Source: SZAS-103 sp038316385 (GTDB lineage Bacteria; Pseudomonadota; Gammaproteobacteria; Xanthomonadales; Xanthomonadaceae). Taken from it: a stretch of 64,000 nt of DNA. Below, piece after piece: positions 35,451 through 44,435 of this stretch (positions are counted from its first letter, which is position 1; every line of letters begins with the position of its first letter). The stretch lies in NCBI GenBank assembly GCA_038316385.1, contig JBBQAN010000014.1, forward strand, positions 1 to 64,000, read 5' to 3'. The position numbers and the translations under genes are program-made. The notes under the pieces were generated by a model. It was not told the DNA's origin. It saw only the letters and a list, made by a program, of their open reading frames with translations, and did no database searches.

Positions 35451-37355
35451 ATGACCCGACTCATCTGTGGCCTGCTTCGTTTCGACGGACTCCCGGCTGA
35501 CTTGGGCCAGTTGGAAGACATGCTGGGAGCCATGCGACCAGCAACCAAAGCAACCGCCGTTGACAGCTTCCAGGAAGGCTCGTTAGCGATGGCGGTCATG
35601 GCCATATCGACCACCAGCGATTCGCCACCGCCAGCGCCTACCATCGTTCGATCAAACGGATGCCTGCTAGCCGCTGATGTGCGTTTGTATGGCGAAACGA
35701 ATGGCAGTATCGATGAAGAGCGGCTGGCCGCCGCGATGATCGACGCTGACCCAGCCGCTTTGGCTAAGCTGCATGGTGATTTTGCTTTCGCGCACTGGAA
35801 TCGCGCGACATCCAGACTGACCTTGGGGCGCGATCACTTCGGGGCCAGACCAATCCAATACGTGGTGCGGAAGGGCGAATTCATCGCGTTCGCATCGCTC
35901 CCGACAGCGCTGCTCCGCACGGGGCTGGCCAGCCGCGCGTTGGATGAAGCGAGCATTGCGTCGTTTCCAATCAACGAGCAACCGCTCCCCGGCAGAACCT
36001 ACTTCCGCGACATCGGCAACGTGCGCGCGGCGCATGTTGCCATCATCGAAGGTAGCGGACAGCTTCGCCAACAACGGTATTGGCGTTTGCCGCTTGAACC
36101 GCTACTGCCGTTTGAAACCGATCCAGCCACGGCCGCTTCCGAAGTGCGCCGGCTCCTGCAACAAGCGGTGAGCCGCAGGCTTCCGCGCACCGGCCCCGTT
36201 GGCGCGCACATGAGCGGCGGGCTTGACTCAACGCCGATCGCAGTGCTTGCGGCACGCGGGGTGCGCGACCAGGGTCGTATATGCCTAGCCTATTCCTTGC
36301 AGGAGGCGCGAACGGACGCAGATGTGCCCATCATCGATGAGGCGCCTTACGTCGCGGAAGCGGCCGCAGGTGAAACCAATCTTGAGGTCAATCCAGTCAC
36401 CTTTCGCAGTGAATTCGACGTCGTGATGCAGGGTGTTGACCCGGACACAATGCTGCCGGTGGCATGCAATGACCCGGAAGAGGCAGTCCTGGCGCATGCG
36501 GCATCCAAGGGTGCAGGCATCCTGCTCTCAGGCTGGGGTGGTGACCAGATCGTGACCAGCTACGGGGCCGGTTGGGATGCGGAGTTGCTGCGCGCCGGAC
36601 GCTGGGCAGAGCTGGCGTACAAGCTGAAGTCAAGGAGCCAACGCAGCGGTCGCTCGCGCTCGCGCCTCGTGGCAACGTTGCTACTGTACATGCTGATGCC
36701 GCCTCGACTGGTGCCGCATTTCCACAGATTGCGCGGCCACCAGCAATGGATGGACAACGTGAAGTTCATAGCGAAAGCAAGGCGGCGACTGGGCAGATAC
36801 GAGTTCAGGCCATGCTACCCGGACAGCGGTGCCAATCGACGCGCAGAAATGGAAGCTTGGTGGATTCCTTATCGATTGGAAATGTTTGCCCAACAAGGTG
36901 CAAGGCACGGCGTTGCCTACGCCTACCCCATGTTGGATATGGACCTGATCCGCTATGTCATGCGCTTGCCGGGCATTTTCTTCCAACACGGCGACGTCTC
37001 GCGCGCACTCATCCGCAATGCCATTCAGGGCATCGTTCCCGACTCGGTAAGGTGGAGGGAGGAAAAATTCGTCCCGTTTCCAGTCGAGGCCCTGCGGGTG
37101 ACAAGACAGCGTGACGCCATTACCGAGGCCTTGAGAACACTTGGCGAGGATTCATTGGTTGCAAGCTTCCTGGATATCGATGCAGTCATCGCATATGTGC
37201 GTTCTGGACGCAGCGAAGAGCAAATTCTCAAGCAAATGGCGGCAGACGCCGAGGCAGGGGAACAGTTCACATCTGAAGAGCAAGAGCACTCCGGTTCGCT
37301 GCGTTTGGCGTTGTTCCTGAAAGCGCAGTCGGATGTGCGGCGAGAGGCTCCATGA
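35451..37355 (+). CDS. Lasso cyclase (asparagine-synthetase-like)
   Basis: The 634-residue protein has an N-terminal glutaminase-like domain that lacks the catalytic Cys2 (it starts MTRLICG) and a synthetase domain with the PPi loop SGGLDSTPIA near residue 254. Such C proteins adenylate the Asp/Glu side chain and close the macrolactam ring in lasso biosynthesis. The frame is open upstream inside the ATP-grasp gene, but the ATG at 35451 matches the family start. The stop overlaps the kinase start as ATGA. Confidence 0.92.
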   Translation: MTRLICGLLRFDGLPADLGQLEDMLGAMRPATKATAVDSFQEGSLAMAVMAISTTSDSPPPAPTIVRSNGCLLAADVRLYGETNGSIDEERLAAAMIDADPAALAKLHGDFAFAHWNRATSRLTLGRDHFGARPIQYVVRKGEFIAFASLPTALLRTGLASRALDEASIASFPINEQPLPGRTYFRDIGNVRAAHVAIIEGSGQLRQQRYWRLPLEPLLPFETDPATAASEVRRLLQQAVSRRLPRTGPVGAHMSGGLDSTPIAVLAARGVRDQGRICLAYSLQEARTDADVPIIDEAPYVAEAAAGETNLEVNPVTFRSEFDVVMQGVDPDTMLPVACNDPEEAVLAHAASKGAGILLSGWGGDQIVTSYGAGWDAELLRAGRWAELAYKLKSRSQRSGRSRSRLVATLLLYMLMPPRLVPHFHRLRGHQQWMDNVKFIAKARRRLGRYEFRPCYPDSGANRRAEMEAWWIPYRLEMFAQQGARHGVAYAYPMLDMDLIRYVMRLPGIFFQHGDVSRALIRNAIQGIVPDSVRWREEKFVPFPVEALRVTRQRDAITEALRTLGEDSLVASFLDIDAVIAYVRSGRSEEQILKQMAADAEAGEQFTSEEQEHSGSLRLALFLKAQSDVRREAP

Positions 37356-38281
37356 CCCGCACGTTTCGATATCGCGCTTTTGGACTGGACATCGCATCAG
37401 ACCTGTCATTGCCTGAACTGATGCCGGCGGCGGGGCAATCAAGCAGCGCTGACGTGACTATCGAACTCGCGACAGCGATTTCAGTTCACGCTTTAATCGA
37501 ACCGGATGCGTGCTTCCACCCGGTAGGTGACGGTGGATTCATGATGCAGGTCGCCGAAGCTGGTGATTACTGGGTAGGCGGCGGCAGCATGATCAAGGTT
37601 TCACCATTGACCGATGCCGATATGGGCATGCTGCGGCTTTACCTCAACGGCAGCGCGATGGGCATGGCCCTCCACCAGCGTGGCGCATTGGTAATGCACG
37701 CGTCTGCGGTACTGCGGGGGAATGCGGTTACGCTTTTCGTCGGGGATTCTGGTGCCGGGAAGTCGACTTTGGCGGCGCGGTTCGGGCAAGCCGGTTACCC
37801 GGTGCTCGCCGATGACATCATGCCAGTCCAGTTCGATGATGCGGGTGATGCCACTGTGTCGCCGGGTAGTATTTCCTTCAAGCTATGGGAAGACGCGCTA
37901 CCCGCCCTGAGATTGCAGCCACACGATCACGAGCAGATAGCTAATCGCACGGACAAGTATTACGTTACGAACACTCGGCCCCCGACTGATAGACCGTATC
38001 CTGTGCGAGAGATCATCGTCCTTGCTGAGTCGCCTGACTGCGATTCCGCAACGCTGGAGCCACTGTCTAAACTTGAGGCAATTCGTGCGATTTCCACAAA
38101 TACTTACAGGCCAGAATACATTCAATTGCTGAACCATGAAGCCTTGCACTTCCGGCAATGCGTCCAGTTGGCGGGTACTGTTCCAGTCTTGCGCCTGACT
38201 CGCCCTTGGGACGCAAAACAGATTGACGACACTGTGAGGTTTCTCGAAGCCATGCGCGAGCGTGTGGAGGCAGACAAGTAG
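37352..38281 (+). CDS. HPr-kinase-like protein (putative lasso peptide kinase)
   Basis: The 309-residue protein has Walker A GDSGAGKST (131-139), the conserved His in LVMHASAV (about 116) and LADDI (about 154), matching the HPr kinase/phosphorylase fold. Kinases of this type in paeninodin clusters phosphorylate the C-terminal Ser of the precursor. The precursor here ends in Ser. It is the last gene of the operon and overlaps the cyclase by ATGA. No HPr or PTS gene is nearby. Substrate assignment is inferred from context. Confidence 0.85.
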   Translation: MTRTFRYRAFGLDIASDLSLPELMPAAGQSSSADVTIELATAISVHALIEPDACFHPVGDGGFMMQVAEAGDYWVGGGSMIKVSPLTDADMGMLRLYLNGSAMGMALHQRGALVMHASAVLRGNAVTLFVGDSGAGKSTLAARFGQAGYPVLADDIMPVQFDDAGDATVSPGSISFKLWEDALPALRLQPHDHEQIANRTDKYYVTNTRPPTDRPYPVREIIVLAESPDCDSATLEPLSKLEAIRAISTNTYRPEYIQLLNHEALHFRQCVQLAGTVPVLRLTRPWDAKQIDDTVRFLEAMRERVEADK

Positions 38282-38337
38282 GCATACGTCGTGCGAGGCA
38301 TGCCAAGACTCAGCATCGGGCGCGCAAGCACATCAGA

Positions 38338-38364
38338 ATGGCGACCGTTGTGAGCGGTCGCCAT
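38338..38364. terminator. Bidirectional terminator-like hairpin after the lasso operon
   Basis: ATGGCGACCG and CGGTCGCCAT form a perfect 10-bp stem around a seven-base loop. It lies between the converging kinase gene and the rhlE fragment, but the following T-tract is weak in both directions. Confidence 0.6.
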
Positions 38365-38411
38365 TGAGGTCGTTCGGATTAACCACCGCCGGATGCGCGG
38401 CGAAATCGCTT

Positions 38412-39008
38412 AGCAATCAGCCGCTAAAATTCCCACCCGGCCGACTGTTCTGCGTGCGACCACGACCGCCATCGCGCGACGCGCCGTGGCCGCCTTTCGG
38501 GCCGGCGTGGGCGTGGCGCGGGGGTGCTGCGTGCGGGCGTCGGTCGTGCGAGCGCGGCGGTTGGCGGCCGGCGGGGCGGCCGGTGCTTGGGCCATCGTTG
38601 CCCATGCGGAACGGTCGACTCGGGGCGAAACCTTCCACCGTCACCATTTCCAGTTCCTGCTTGAGCAGGCGCTGGATCTGGCGCAGCAGCGGTGCTTCGG
38701 CCGGAGCGACCAACGACAGGGCGAGACCCTCCGAGCCCGCCCGACCAGTGCGGCCGATGCGGTGGATGTAGTCCTCGGCGACCATCGGCAAGTCGAAGTT
38801 GATTACCAGCGGCAACGATTCGATGTCGAGACCACGCGCGGCGACATCCGTGCCAACGAGAATCGTCGTACGGCCGGCCTTGAAGTCGCGCAGGGCTTTG
38901 GTGCGTGCGCCCTGGGTCTTGTTGCCGTGGATCGCGGCGGCGGTGAAGCCCGCAGCCTCGATCTGGTCTGACAAACGATCAGCGCCGTGCTTGGTGCGCG
39001 AGAACACC
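38412..39008 (-). pseudogene. rhlE: Truncated duplicate of the rhlE 3' end
   Basis: About 597 bp repeat the 3' part of the full rhlE (41083-41679) with only scattered substitutions. The open frame (38417-39007) encodes the helicase C-terminal RecA domain from MFSRTKHGADRL through IHRIGRTGRAGSEG to the Arg/Gly-rich tail. The first RecA domain, with Walker A and DEAD, is missing, so it cannot be an active helicase. Similarity stops sharply at CGCGAGAACACC. It could still be translated from an internal ATG, but no promoter is evident. Confidence 0.9.
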
Positions 39009-39219
39009 CGTTGCGCCGAAAAAGGTTTGTACGGATGAAAGGTCGTTCTCTCATCAGCGTGTCGGCACCTTCTCCATGTGGAGGGTTTCCTTTGGGCTGC
39101 TCTGCAGTTTTTGACTGTGATTCGACGCTAATCAGGAAAAATTAGAACCTGCGGAACTGCTGAGACTCGGGTTACCTGCTTGCGCACCATCCCAAGCCGT
39201 GCAGTCCCGTTGCAGAAGT

Positions 39220-39235
39220 GTACCTAAAAAGGTAC
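39220..39235. promoter_or_regulatory. Inverted-repeat operator before toxin-antitoxin module 1
   Basis: GTACCT-AAAA-AGGTAC is a perfect 6-bp inverted repeat about ten bases before the toxin start at 39245. Its position suggests binding by the XRE-type antitoxin for autoregulation, and it argues against a toxin start further upstream. Confidence 0.55.
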
Positions 39236-39244
39236 GCTGTGGCC

Positions 39245-39595
39245 GTGCTGCCGCTTCCTCTCGTCCTCGAAGTTCGCTTCTACGCCACGGATCAAGGTCG
39301 CGAGCCGGTTCGCGACTGGCTGAAGTCGCTGTCGCCGGAGGCTCGCAAAAGCATCGGCGAGGACATCAAGACGGTTCAATTCGGCTGGCCATTGGGTATG
39401 CCGCTGGTGCGAAAAATGGAACCTGGCTTGTGGGAAGTGCGAAGCATGATCGACGTGGGGATTACCCGCGTGTTGTTCACGACTGCCGGCCCGGTGATGG
39501 TGCTCTTGCATGGTTTCATCAAAAAGTCCGGCAAGACACCGGGCGCTGACCTGAAGTTGGCACTACGTCGTGCGAAGGAGGTTCATCATGGCTAA
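39245..39595 (+). CDS. HigB/RelE-like (phage Gp49-type) toxin
   Basis: The protein of about 116 residues has the Gp49/HigB-type RelE fold: EVRFYATDQGREPVRDWLKSLSPEARKSIGEDIKTVQFGWPLGMP, then LWEVRSMIDVGITRVLFTTAGPVMVLLHGFIKKSGKTP. Such toxins cleave mRNA on the ribosome. GTG at 39245 is chosen because an operator-like palindrome lies just upstream; GTG at 39218 is in frame too. The stop overlaps the antitoxin start by eight bases. Confidence 0.88.
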   Translation: MLPLPLVLEVRFYATDQGREPVRDWLKSLSPEARKSIGEDIKTVQFGWPLGMPLVRKMEPGLWEVRSMIDVGITRVLFTTAGPVMVLLHGFIKKSGKTPGADLKLALRRAKEVHHG

Positions 39596-39881
39596 GCGCA
39601 ATGCTCACATCGGCGGCACCTTGGACGACTTGCTGTCTGAGGATGGCACCCTAGAAGAAGTCTCGGCACGTGCGATCAAGCGCGTGATCGCCTGGCAGTT
39701 GCGGGAGGCCATGAATGCCCAAGGCTTGACCAAGACGGCGATGGCCGAACGGATGCATACCAGTCGCTCCATGCTCGATCGCTTGCTCAACGAAACCGAC
39801 ACCGGCCTGACCATTGACACACTGAGCCGTGCGGCCCAGGCACTAGGCTACCGGGTGAGGGTTGAGCTGGCTGCTGCGTAA
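39588..39881 (+). CDS. XRE-family antitoxin
   Basis: The 97-residue protein carries a helix-turn-helix domain (QGLTKTAMAERMHTSRSMLDRLLNETDTGLTIDTLSRAAQALGYRV). It is encoded directly after and overlapping the toxin gene, the reversed toxin-first order of HigBA modules. It would neutralise the toxin and repress the operon through the upstream palindrome. Confidence 0.9.
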   Translation: MAKRNAHIGGTLDDLLSEDGTLEEVSARAIKRVIAWQLREAMNAQGLTKTAMAERMHTSRSMLDRLLNETDTGLTIDTLSRAAQALGYRVRVELAAA

Positions 39882-39920
39882 GGCCGATGGTGGAGTATGA
39901 GGCTGCCGTCATGGTCCCAT

Positions 39921-39976
39921 GCCGACGCGTCGAACCTCGTTCAAAAACGAAACAGGCCGCGGAAATCCACGGCCTG
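39921..39976. repeat. Direct repeat, copy 2 (rhlE terminator duplicate)
   Basis: GCCGACGCGTCGAACCTCGTT to CCACGGCCTG recurs at 40977-41033 with two differences (one missing C in an A-rich run and a G/A change). It contains the same CAGGCCG/CGGCCTG hairpin. The rest of the 39882-40206 space holds no gene that I can support. Confidence 0.88.
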
Positions 39977-40206
39977 GAATCAAGCCAACCGACTGTGATG
40001 AAGCGTGGCTTTCCAATATCTTGACGGTCGTCTACGCGGGTGAACTGTGATCCGGCAAAAGCTTCCTTTGCACGGAACGCAGCATGTCCAATCCACGTTG
40101 CAGCTGCGTCCATTTGCGTTTGAAGGGGTCGTCGGCAATCCGCATTAGATGTAGCTACGAGAAATAAATCTGTCGAGCGTGCCAGTAAGGGCCAGCGCGC
40201 CCTGTA

Positions 40207-40530
40207 TCAAGTGAGGACTTGGAGTCCGTGCTTTTGCACGACTCCCAACAGCTTGAGGGCCATGCCACTAGGCTTCTTGGCGCCGGTCTCCCATTTTTCC
40301 ACGGTGCTTTCGCTGGTGTTGAGGTAGCGCGCGAATACGGGCTGGCTGACGTGATTCTTTTCGCGAAGCTGTTTGATCTGCTGCGGCCCAAGAAGAACCG
40401 GTGCAGCAAGGCAGGTGTTGTCAAAATCCCGCATCGTGGCCTTGGTAATTGCACCAACCTTGAGCAATGCCGAGGCCGACGCATGCACCGATTCGAACGC
40501 GTCGCTCTTGAACTTGTGTTGGGTAGTCAT
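40207..40530 (-). CDS. Helix-turn-helix antitoxin (NadS/HigA-like)
   Basis: The 107-residue protein has an HTH domain with LGPQQIKQLREKNHVSQPVFARYLNTSESTVEKWETGAKKPSGMALKLLGVV, typical of the NadS-type antitoxins paired with RelE-like toxins. Its ATG overlaps the toxin stop as ATGA. It probably represses the operon via the palindrome at 40908-40924. Confidence 0.92.
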   Translation of the reverse strand: MTTQHKFKSDAFESVHASASALLKVGAITKATMRDFDNTCLAAPVLLGPQQIKQLREKNHVSQPVFARYLNTSESTVEKWETGAKKPSGMALKLLGVVQKHGLQVLT

Positions 40531-40898
40531 TGAATAATCTCCGTCAGATCTCCGTCGTGAATCAGCTGCGCCAGTTGCCGTTTGTCCAGTGCCGCGTAAC
40601 ACGTGGCCAACTTCCTGAATGCGACCAACTCATCAGCATCGATGTTGTCTCGATCCTGTTTCGCGAACATGTATTGGTAGACCCAATGCCGGCCTCCTTT
40701 CGCAAGGATGATCGCGCGTTGCCTGTTCTTGTTCAGGCGCTTCTTGAACACGCCGCTGCCCAGATCGTCGGCTTGCCCGGCCATCACTTGGCTGATGGCG
40801 GAACGCAACTCATCGTCCTGAATTAGCGCTCGTTTGGCGGCCTTGGAAAACCAAGCCGTCTTGAAGACACGTATTGCCCCCTCAGACGATTTGCTCAT
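40527..40898 (-). CDS. RelE/HigB-type toxin of module 2
   Basis: The 123-residue protein is of the RelE-like family: VFKTAWFSKAAKRALIQDDELRSAISQVMAGQADDLGSGVFKKRLNKNRQRAIILAKGGRHWVYQYMFAKQDRDNI. It would act as an mRNA interferase. The ATG at 40898 is ten bases downstream of a 17-bp palindrome; the frame is open further upstream into the terminator region but without coding signal. The toxin-first order matches HigBA-like modules. Confidence 0.92.
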   Translation of the reverse strand: MSKSSEGAIRVFKTAWFSKAAKRALIQDDELRSAISQVMAGQADDLGSGVFKKRLNKNRQRAIILAKGGRHWVYQYMFAKQDRDNIDADELVAFRKLATCYAALDKRQLAQLIHDGDLTEIIQ

Positions 40899-40907
40899 GC
40901 TCGAAAC

Positions 40908-40924
40908 ATAGCACTCAGTGCTAT
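40908..40924. promoter_or_regulatory. Palindromic operator of toxin-antitoxin module 2
   Basis: ATAGCACT-C-AGTGCTAT is a perfect 17-bp palindrome just upstream of the toxin start. It fits a homodimeric HTH antitoxin operator for autoregulation. Confidence 0.65.
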
Positions 40925-40976
40925 CTACATCAACCACCCAAGTGGGCGGAATCCGTATTCGCGCGTCGGGTCTTTC

Positions 40977-41033
40977 GCCGACGCGTCGAACCTCGTTCCA
41001 AAAACGAAACAGGCCGCAGAAATCCACGGCCTG
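40977..41033 (-). terminator. rhlE terminator, copy 1 of the direct repeat
   Basis: On the minus strand a 7-bp stem CAGGCCG/CGGCCTG with a ten-base loop is followed by TTTCGTTTTT, 55 bases downstream of rhlE. This is a rho-independent terminator. The whole 57-bp segment is repeated at 39921-39976. Confidence 0.8.
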
Positions 41034-41087
41034 TCTTTATTCTCGAGCCGACGCACAGTTCGCGCGTCGGTGATCATCGCGATGTCA

Positions 41088-42500
<1,413 letters not shown>

Positions 42501-42938
42501 CGATCGACGAAGACCACAAATTCCCGAAGCGTTCCCTGAAACCGCGCGACGAGGAGCCAGCTAATTTGCGAAGCCGCCGACGGCGGTCTCCGGGTTTGCG
42601 CATCGAAACAGGCGGTAAAGGCCGGACGTTGCTGCCGAAACCATGCGGTACATCGCAGGCGGTTCAAGCGGGGCAGGCGTCGGTAGACCGGGCGGGAATG
42701 CAAGCCGCGGCGCGCTAACCGGCGAAGTGTACGGGAATCCTTGTTGCAGCGCCACAAGACCGGGGAAGTGGTGTGCTTTATGTGCACGGCCTGATCCGGG
42801 CAACATTGTGTGTGCATAGCGCACGCTGCGCGGCTGCAGTCGCCAAACCATCTCCCTCGGCCTCGCCTTGAAAGGGCGCCGCTATCCGCAGCGTGCAGCA
42901 GCGGAGTAGGCTTGCGCGTCCTATCAATGGAAACAGCA
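42501..42938. other. Intergenic region between rhlE and the M16 operon
   Basis: About 440 bases separate the divergent rhlE and M16 genes. Open frames here are antisense extensions without a good start. It must contain two outward promoters, but I see no hexamer pair or regulator site strong enough to name. Confidence 0.5.
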
Positions 42939-44435
42939 ATGCATGTGCGCGTCATGACCTGCGTCATCACCGGTTGCCTGATCGCCGCTACGGCCGGCGC
43001 GGCTTCGCCCGATCGCTGGAACCTGCCGATTGCGACGAAGAAACTCGACAACGGACTCACCGTCGTCGTCTCCGAGGATCACAGCTCGCCGACCGTCGGC
43101 ATCAGCGTGGTGTATCGCGTCGGCATCCGCACCGAGCCGCGCAGCCGCACCGGCTTCGCGCACCTGTTCGAGCATTTGATGTTCGAGGGAACGCCAAACG
43201 CCCCCGAGGGGGTGTTCGATCGCGTCGTCACCAGCGGTGGCGGCGACAACAACGGTTCCACGCATCCCGATTTCACCAGCTATGTCGAGCAGGCGCCGGT
43301 GTCTGCGCTCGAACCGCTGCTCTGGCTTGAAGCCGACCGCATGAAAACCCTCGCATTCACCGCCGCAAGCTTGAACAACCAGCGCGACGTGGTGAAAGAG
43401 GAAATCCGCGTCAACGTCAAGAACCAGCCTTATGGCGGGTTTGCGGAGACCGATCTGCCGCTGCTTGCGTTCCAGAAGTGGGAAAACGGCCACGACGGCT
43501 ACGGCAGCTTCGCCGACCTCGACAAGGCAAAACTCGACGACGTGCGCAGTTTCCATCGCGATTTCTACGGGCCGAACAACGCGGTGCTCGGCATCGCTGG
43601 TGATGTGACGCCGGATCAGGGATTCGCGCTCGCGCAGAAATATTTCGGGAAGATGCCATCGCGCGCAACGCCGCCACGGCCTGATGTGGACGAGACATTG
43701 AACACGGCGGAAAAACGCATCGTACAGGGCGATGCCTTGGCGAAGCTGCCTGCGCTTGGAGTGGGCTGGAAGATGCCGGCGCGCGGCAGCAAGGATCAGG
43801 CCGCGATGATCGTGCTCGGCGAATTGCTCGCCGGTGGCGACGCATCGCGTCTGCATCAGGATCTGGTCAAAGGCAACGCGCTCGCAGTGCAGATCGACGA
43901 TTTCACCGGCAGCGGGTCGCCGTGGGAATACGACGGTCCAACGCTCTACACGGTGATGATCATCTACAAGCGCGATGGCAAGGCCGATGACTTGCTCGCC
44001 GCGATCGACACGCAGATCACGCGCATCGTAACGGAAGGCGTCGATGCCGCGACGCTGCAAGGACTCAAGACACGCATGCTTGCAGACTGGTACGACGACA
44101 TGGAACCGTTCGTTGATCGCGCGGACATGCTCGCGATTGTGCAATCGGTCTGGGGCGATGCGAACGTCGTGAACCAGATTCCCGACTTGGTCGATGGCGT
44201 GACCTCGACCGACCTGCAGCGCGTTGCCGGCGTGTATCTGACACATGCAAATCGCAGCGTGATCGATCGGCGTCCAGACGAGCTGCTGGGTCCACACGAT
44301 CCGGCGCGCTCGGACAAACGCGAATCAACCAAGTCCAAACCTGCGAAGTCAGTACCGAACAAACCAGACATCAAGGCGAGCCACGGCAAGATCGAACCAG
44401 CCAAGCCCATGGTAGTTGGTGGAACACCTGCATGA
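42939..44435 (+). CDS. M16 zinc peptidase, catalytic subunit
   Basis: The 498-residue exported protein (signal peptide to about residue 22, TAGAA) has the inverted zinc motif HLFEH (75-79) and a downstream Glu in VVKEEIRVNV (about 154-155). These are the ligands and catalytic base of the M16/insulinase clan. Two M16 domains follow. GGAAA before the ATG supports 42939; an ATG at 42927 is also in frame. Its stop overlaps the partner gene as ATGA, so the two probably form a heterodimeric periplasmic peptidase. Confidence 0.92.
   Translation: MHVRVMTCVITGCLIAATAGAASPDRWNLPIATKKLDNGLTVVVSEDHSSPTVGISVVYRVGIRTEPRSRTGFAHLFEHLMFEGTPNAPEGVFDRVVTSGGGDNNGSTHPDFTSYVEQAPVSALEPLLWLEADRMKTLAFTAASLNNQRDVVKEEIRVNVKNQPYGGFAETDLPLLAFQKWENGHDGYGSFADLDKAKLDDVRSFHRDFYGPNNAVLGIAGDVTPDQGFALAQKYFGKMPSRATPPRPDVDETLNTAEKRIVQGDALAKLPALGVGWKMPARGSKDQAAMIVLGELLAGGDASRLHQDLVKGNALAVQIDDFTGSGSPWEYDGPTLYTVMIIYKRDGKADDLLAAIDTQITRIVTEGVDAATLQGLKTRMLADWYDDMEPFVDRADMLAIVQSVWGDANVVNQIPDLVDGVTSTDLQRVAGVYLTHANRSVIDRRPDELLGPHDPARSDKRESTKSKPAKSVPNKPDIKASHGKIEPAKPMVVGGTPA

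Noticed and set aside
42924..44297. 457-codon minus-strand frame opposite the active M16 peptidase
   Set aside because: It is His/Arg/Val-rich shadow sequence. The plus strand carries the HxxEH zinc motif.
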